From assembly GCF_042648805.1 (NCBI RefSeq), contig NZ_JBHRXZ010000017.1, positions 62,001 through 126,000 on the forward strand: a stretch of DNA of 64,000 nucleotides, read 5' to 3'. The position numbers and the translations under genes were made by a program. Of this stretch, positions 60,478 to 64,000 are shown piece after piece (positions within the stretch are counted from its first letter, which is position 1; each line of letters begins with the position of its first letter). The stretch is from Azomonas tarimensis. Its GTDB lineage: Bacteria > Pseudomonadota > Gammaproteobacteria > Pseudomonadales > Pseudomonadaceae. Below the pieces are notes generated by a model. It was not told the origin of the DNA, did not search any database, and saw only the letters and a list, made by a program, of their open reading frames with translations.

Positions 60478-61370
60478 GGGAATTGCGCGCACGCCTCGGC
60501 CGCCAGTTGGTGATCGGCGTTCCTTTCGTCTGGCTCGGCCTGTTCTTCCTGCTGCCCTTTGTCATCGTGCTGAAGATCAGCTTTGCCGAAGCGGCCGTGG
60601 CGATTCCCCCGTACACGGCGATCTTCGAGTACGCCGACCAGCAGCTGCAGGTGCTGGTCAACCTGGGCAACTACATCTTCCTCAGCGAGGATTCGCTCTA
60701 TCTGGCCGCGTATCTGGGGTCGTTGCGCATCGCGCTGGTGAGCACCCTGCTCTGCCTGCTGATCGGCTACCCCATGGCCTACGCCATCGCCCACGCGCGC
60801 AAGGACCTGCAGACGGTACTGCTGCTGCTGATCATGATGCCGACCTGGACCGCGATCCTCATCCGCGTCTACGCCTGGATGGGCATTCTCAGCAACAACG
60901 GCATCCTCAACAGCGCATTGATGGGCATCGGCCTTATCGACAGTCCGCTGCAGATCCTCAATACCAATATCGCGGTGTATATCGGAGTGGTCTACTCATA
61001 CCTGCCGTTCATGATCCTGCCGCTCTACGCCAACCTGGTGAAGCACGACCCCAGCCTGCTCGAGGCAGCATCGGACCTGGGCGCCCGCCGCTTCACCAGT
61101 TTCTGGCGGATCACCGTCCCGCTGTCGAAGAACGGCATCATCGCCGGCTGCATGCTGGTGTTCATTCCAGTGGTGGGCGAGTTCGTCATCCCCGAGCTGC
61201 TGGGAGGCCCCGAGACGCTGATGATCGGTCGCGTGCTCTGGCAGGAGTTCTTCAACAACCGTGACTGGCCGGTGGCCTCGGCGCTGGCGGTCATCATGCT
61301 GTTGATCCTCATCGTGCCGATCATTTTCTTCAACCGGAACCAGGCGAAAGCGCTGGAGGGCAAGCCGTGA
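60474..61370 (+). CDS. spuG: Polyamine ABC permease SpuG/PotH
   Basis: A 298-residue inner-membrane permease with six helices. RQLVIGVPFVWLGLFFLLPF is the first; the EAA loop LLEAASDLGARRFTSFWRITV lies near residue 190 (cited by LLEAASDLGARRF); GEFVIPELLGGPETLMIGRV is the PotH hallmark. It pairs with SpuH to form the channel and overlaps both neighbours by four bases. Confidence 0.93.
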   Translation: MRELRARLGRQLVIGVPFVWLGLFFLLPFVIVLKISFAEAAVAIPPYTAIFEYADQQLQVLVNLGNYIFLSEDSLYLAAYLGSLRIALVSTLLCLLIGYPMAYAIAHARKDLQTVLLLLIMMPTWTAILIRVYAWMGILSNNGILNSALMGIGLIDSPLQILNTNIAVYIGVVYSYLPFMILPLYANLVKHDPSLLEAASDLGARRFTSFWRITVPLSKNGIIAGCMLVFIPVVGEFVIPELLGGPETLMIGRVLWQEFFNNRDWPVASALAVIMLLILIVPIIFFNRNQAKALEGKP

Positions 61371-62242
61371 AACGCTGGAGCTTCTCCAATCTGATCCTGG
61401 TGCTGGGGCTGATCTTCATCTACCTGCCGATGGTGATCCTGGTCATCTACTCGTTCAACGCCTCGCGCCTGGTGACTGTCTGGGGCGGCTGGTCGGTACG
61501 CTGGTACACCGGACTGCTGGACAACACCCAACTGATGACGGCAGTGGGGCGGTCGCTGCAGATCGCCTTTTTCACGGCGCTGGCCGCGGTGGTGCTGGGC
61601 ACCTTGGCAGCCTTCGTGATGACCCGCATCGCGCGGTTTCGCGGGCGCACCCTGTTCGGCGGGCTGGTCACCGCACCGCTGGTGATGCCAGAGGTGATCA
61701 CCGGCCTGTCGCTGCTCTTGCTGTTCGTGGCCATGGCGCAACTGGTCGGCTGGCCGGCGCAGCGTGGCTTGAGCACCATCTGGATCGCCCACACCACCTT
61801 TGCCACGGCCTACGTGGCGGTGGTTGTGTCATCGCGCCTGCGCGAGCTGGACCTGTCCATCGAGGAAGCGGCGATGGACCTCGGCGCGCGGCCGTGGAAG
61901 GTATTTCTCCTGATCACGGTGCCGATGATCGCCCCCTCGCTGCTGGCCGGCGGCATGCTCGCATTCGCCCTGTCGCTGGATGATCTGGTGCTCGCAAGCT
62001 TTGTCGCAGGCCCGGGCGCCACTACCCTGCCCATGGAAATCTTCTCGGCGGTACGCCTGGGGGTGCGGCCGGAGATCAACGCAGTGGCCAGCCTCATCCT
62101 GCTGGCGGTCTCGCTGGTCACCTTCATCGCCTGGTACCTGACCCGCCGCGCTGAGCGCAACCGGCGGCTGGCGATGCGCCAGGCCAACGAGGGAGCCGCA
62201 GTCGCCAACCTGCCGCCACTGGGCGCGCCGCCACGGCGTTAA
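61367..62242 (+). CDS. spuH: Polyamine ABC permease SpuH/PotI
   Basis: A 291-residue permease with six helices. FIYLPMVILVIYSFNASRL at the start, EEAAMDLGARPWKVFLLITV as EAA loop near residue 165, SLDDLVLASFVAGPGATTLP as PotI mark. It begins with GTG inside the spuG stop (GTGA), so it is translationally coupled. Last gene of the spu run; the 185 bases after it hold nothing that I recognise. Confidence 0.92.
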   Translation: MKRWSFSNLILVLGLIFIYLPMVILVIYSFNASRLVTVWGGWSVRWYTGLLDNTQLMTAVGRSLQIAFFTALAAVVLGTLAAFVMTRIARFRGRTLFGGLVTAPLVMPEVITGLSLLLLFVAMAQLVGWPAQRGLSTIWIAHTTFATAYVAVVVSSRLRELDLSIEEAAMDLGARPWKVFLLITVPMIAPSLLAGGMLAFALSLDDLVLASFVAGPGATTLPMEIFSAVRLGVRPEINAVASLILLAVSLVTFIAWYLTRRAERNRRLAMRQANEGAAVANLPPLGAPPRR

Positions 62243-62427
62243 GGCGGCGGCAGGGACTCAGGAGACCTGGAAGCGGGCATTGATCTTCCAGTCGGCCGGT
62301 CAGCTGTTTCTGGCTTAGGCTCAGGGCATTCAGTGTCGATGGGTGGCGGGTCTCGGTAGTAGAGACGCTAATGGCGCAACACTGGCAGCCATTCAGGTTT
62401 ATCGCTCGGCCATGGCGTATCTGAGGC

Positions 62428-63000
62428 CTATCGGGCGTTGTGTGGCCAGTCGCAGAAACAGGCCACCGCCAGCGCCTGGGTGGCGCGGACCTGGCGGCCG
62501 GCCAGCAGTGCGTCGATGATGGGTTCGACGAAGCTGTTATCGGAGGTGCACACGGCCCCTTCGCTGTAGGGACCCAGATAGACGAGCTCGCCCCGAGCGT
62601 CCCAGAGCGCCACGGCTGGGCTGGCCGGCAGTGTCTCGCTCCCCGGGAAGTCGGTCAGCGTCTCGATCGCCTGTAGCGGCGGGGGCAGCTTTCCGCGGCT
62701 GCCCGGGCGCTGCACGGCGTAGAAGGCCACCGGGGCGTCGCGGTAACGCAGCAGCATCTCAGCCAGGTGCTGCTGGTTGCCGACATTGCAGGGGCAGGCC
62801 GGGTCCCAGAAATGCACCAGCCGCACCGGACCAGGTCCGGCCAGTTCCGCTGGCAGCTTCAGGGCTTCACCGGAAAACATCGCGGCGCGCTCGCCTGCCT
62901 CGCGGAAACTTTCCTCGTACCAGCGTATGGCCAGCAACAACGCGGCAGCAGCGGCGCAGAGCAGCACGGCGGCGATCAGGAGTCTCGGGATTCTGGGCAT
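62428..63000 (-). CDS. Membrane-anchored thioredoxin-fold protein (DUF6436-like)
   Basis: A 190-residue protein with one N-terminal membrane helix (residues 7-26) and a periplasmic thioredoxin-like domain. The redox-site region reads VHFWDPACPCNVGNQQHL near residue 68, giving a CPC rather than the normal CxxC, so simple disulfide exchange is doubtful. A second pair of cysteines occurs in AVCTSDNSF and VACFCDW. I recall similar proteins as DUF6436. Function unknown; an envelope redox or metal role is possible. It diverges from the hydrolase gene. Confidence 0.7.
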   Translation of the reverse strand: MPRIPRLLIAAVLLCAAAAALLLAIRWYEESFREAGERAAMFSGEALKLPAELAGPGPVRLVHFWDPACPCNVGNQQHLAEMLLRYRDAPVAFYAVQRPGSRGKLPPPLQAIETLTDFPGSETLPASPAVALWDARGELVYLGPYSEGAVCTSDNSFVEPIIDALLAGRQVRATQALAVACFCDWPHNAR

Positions 63001-63100
63001 CGGTTCGGGGGGGCGGCGAGGGGCGGCGAGGGGCGACTAGCTTGCCATGCCCGGGCGCTCGGCAGAATATCTGAATATCATCCCGAGAGGAGAGACCCGA

Positions 63101-64000
63101 GTGATTCAGCCGGAGCTGATCCGCGCCGAGCTGGGCGACCTGGACATGGCTGTCGGGCCATCGCCGGCCGCCTGCGAGTACCTGGGCTTTTATGGCCTGG
63201 ATCTGTCGTCGCGGGCCGACGTGCATATTCGCCAGGGCAAGCGCCAGGTTGGCGGCTACGAGGTGGTGCTGCAGCTGTGGACCGCCGATGAGCCTCGCGC
63301 CACGCTGCTGGTCCTGCACGGCTACTACGACCACATGGGGTTGTACCGGAACGTCGTGGCCTGGGGGCTGGCGCGGGGATTCGCGGTGCTCGGCTGCGAC
63401 CTGCCAGGCCACGGACTGTCCAGTGGCGCGCCGGCCAGCATCAACGAGTTCGCCGAGTACCAGGTGGTACTGCAGGCGCTCATGGCTGAAGCAGAGCGGC
63501 TGGGATTGCCGCAGCCCTGGCACCTTCTCGGCCAGAGCACTGGCGGGGCGATCCTGCTGGATCACCTGCTGCGCCAGCCGGCCGCCGCCAGGCTGGGCCA
63601 GAGCATCCTGCTGGCGCCGCTGGTGCGCCCGCGCGCCTGGGCGCGTTCGCGGCTGAGCTATCAGCTGCTGCGGCATTTCGTCGACGGGATCCCGCGCCAG
63701 TTCAGCGACAACTCCGGCGACCGGGCCTTTCTCGAGTTCCAGCGTCGCGATCCGTTGCAGGCCGCGACCCTGCCCACCGCCTGGGTCGGTGCGCTGGACC
63801 GCTGGATCCCCCAGGTCGAGGCAGCCCCGGCCTGCCATTACCGGCCGATCATCATCCAGGGCGAGCAGGACATGACGGTGGACTGGCGCTACAACCTGCC
63901 GGTGCTGCAAGCCAAATTCGCCCAGCCGGAAATCCTCAGGCTGGCCGACGCCCGCCATCATCTGGTCAACGAACGCGAAGACATCCGCCGCGAGTATTTT
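63101..64000 (+). CDS. Alpha/beta hydrolase, lysophospholipase (PldB)-like, 3' truncated by window edge
   Basis: The frame stays open to the last base, giving 300 residues with the C-terminus outside the window. It is an alpha/beta hydrolase of the serine aminopeptidase/monoglyceride lipase group: oxyanion region VLHGYYDHMGLYR near residue 72, LGCDLPGHGLSSG near residue 98, nucleophile serine in LLGQSTGGAILLDHLL near residue 145, aspartate in GEQDMTVDW near residue 257 and histidine in DARHHLVNE near residue 287. Probable lysophospholipase or monoacylglycerol lipase. It starts with GTG, supported by AGGAG nine bases upstream. Confidence 0.83.
   Translation, partial: MIQPELIRAELGDLDMAVGPSPAACEYLGFYGLDLSSRADVHIRQGKRQVGGYEVVLQLWTADEPRATLLVLHGYYDHMGLYRNVVAWGLARGFAVLGCDLPGHGLSSGAPASINEFAEYQVVLQALMAEAERLGLPQPWHLLGQSTGGAILLDHLLRQPAAARLGQSILLAPLVRPRAWARSRLSYQLLRHFVDGIPRQFSDNSGDRAFLEFQRRDPLQAATLPTAWVGALDRWIPQVEAAPACHYRPIIIQGEQDMTVDWRYNLPVLQAKFAQPEILRLADARHHLVNEREDIRREYF

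Overview
The window is high-GC DNA from a Pseudomonas-type gammaproteobacterium. Protein sequences and gene order recall P. aeruginosa and its relatives: ubiC-ubiA, spoT-rpoZ-gmk, yicC/rph, crc/pyrE, argB-algC-dut-coaBC/radC, rpmB-rpmG, aguBA-aguR and the spu polyamine cluster are all present. Pseudomonas-style REP palindromes lie between genes. I cannot name the species; a stutzeri- or alcaligenes-like relative is only a guess. No tRNA, rRNA, CRISPR array, transposase or prophage was seen.

Layout. 1-8.1 kb: ubiA (start only) and ubiC, an HU protein, a LemA/TPM membrane operon, a DUF445 protein, a small membrane ORF, an Rsm-type small RNA behind a GacA-box-like element, a second FtsH-type membrane protease and a cluster of REP elements. 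8.1-18.2 kb: a minus-strand run of eleven genes. It joins a sulfonate-type ABC importer and a GntR regulator to an AprA-like flavoprotein, an AprB-like ferredoxin, a HEAT-repeat protein, a 7Fe ferredoxin, a small exported protein, a DUF971 protein, a YeiH/TauZ-type exporter and a ferredoxin-NADP reductase. A sigma-54-like promoter heads it. I consider this the best candidate for an uncharacterised system, probably import and redox processing of an organosulfur compound. 18.2-23.0 kb: an OprD porin remnant, oscA and the sulfate importer sbp-cysTWA. 23-24.5 kb: a FecR/OmpA pair and a RidA protein.

24.5-42.6 kb is mostly housekeeping: (p)ppGpp and nucleotide metabolism, RNase PH, the catabolite repression protein Crc, pyrimidine and arginine synthesis, AlgC, dUTPase, CoaBC, RadC and ribosomal proteins L28/L33. 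It ends with an omega-aminotransferase and the aldehyde dehydrogenase KauB. 42.6-48.4 kb: a hybrid GAF/PAS histidine kinase with a single-domain response regulator, then a BigR-like persulfide-type repressor with two YeeE/YedE-like membrane proteins, a DUF2892 protein, a cytochrome b561 and a cytochrome c'. 48.6-62.2 kb: agmatine to putrescine (AguA, AguB, AguR), then gamma-glutamylation of polyamines (two glutamine-synthetase-like ligases, a gamma-glutamyl hydrolase and an aminotransferase) and a polyamine ABC importer. 62.4-64 kb: a thioredoxin-fold DUF6436-like protein and a truncated lysophospholipase-like hydrolase.

Themes. Sulfur supply is covered by two importers, oscA and the persulfide operon. 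Amine catabolism is covered by KauB, the aminotransferases, agu and spu. Global control is covered by Rsm RNA, Crc and SpoT. Gene order mixes blocks that, from memory, lie on both sides of the P. aeruginosa origin, which suggests origin-symmetric rearrangement. Start codons were chosen by ribosome-binding sites and family alignment from memory; no database search was possible.
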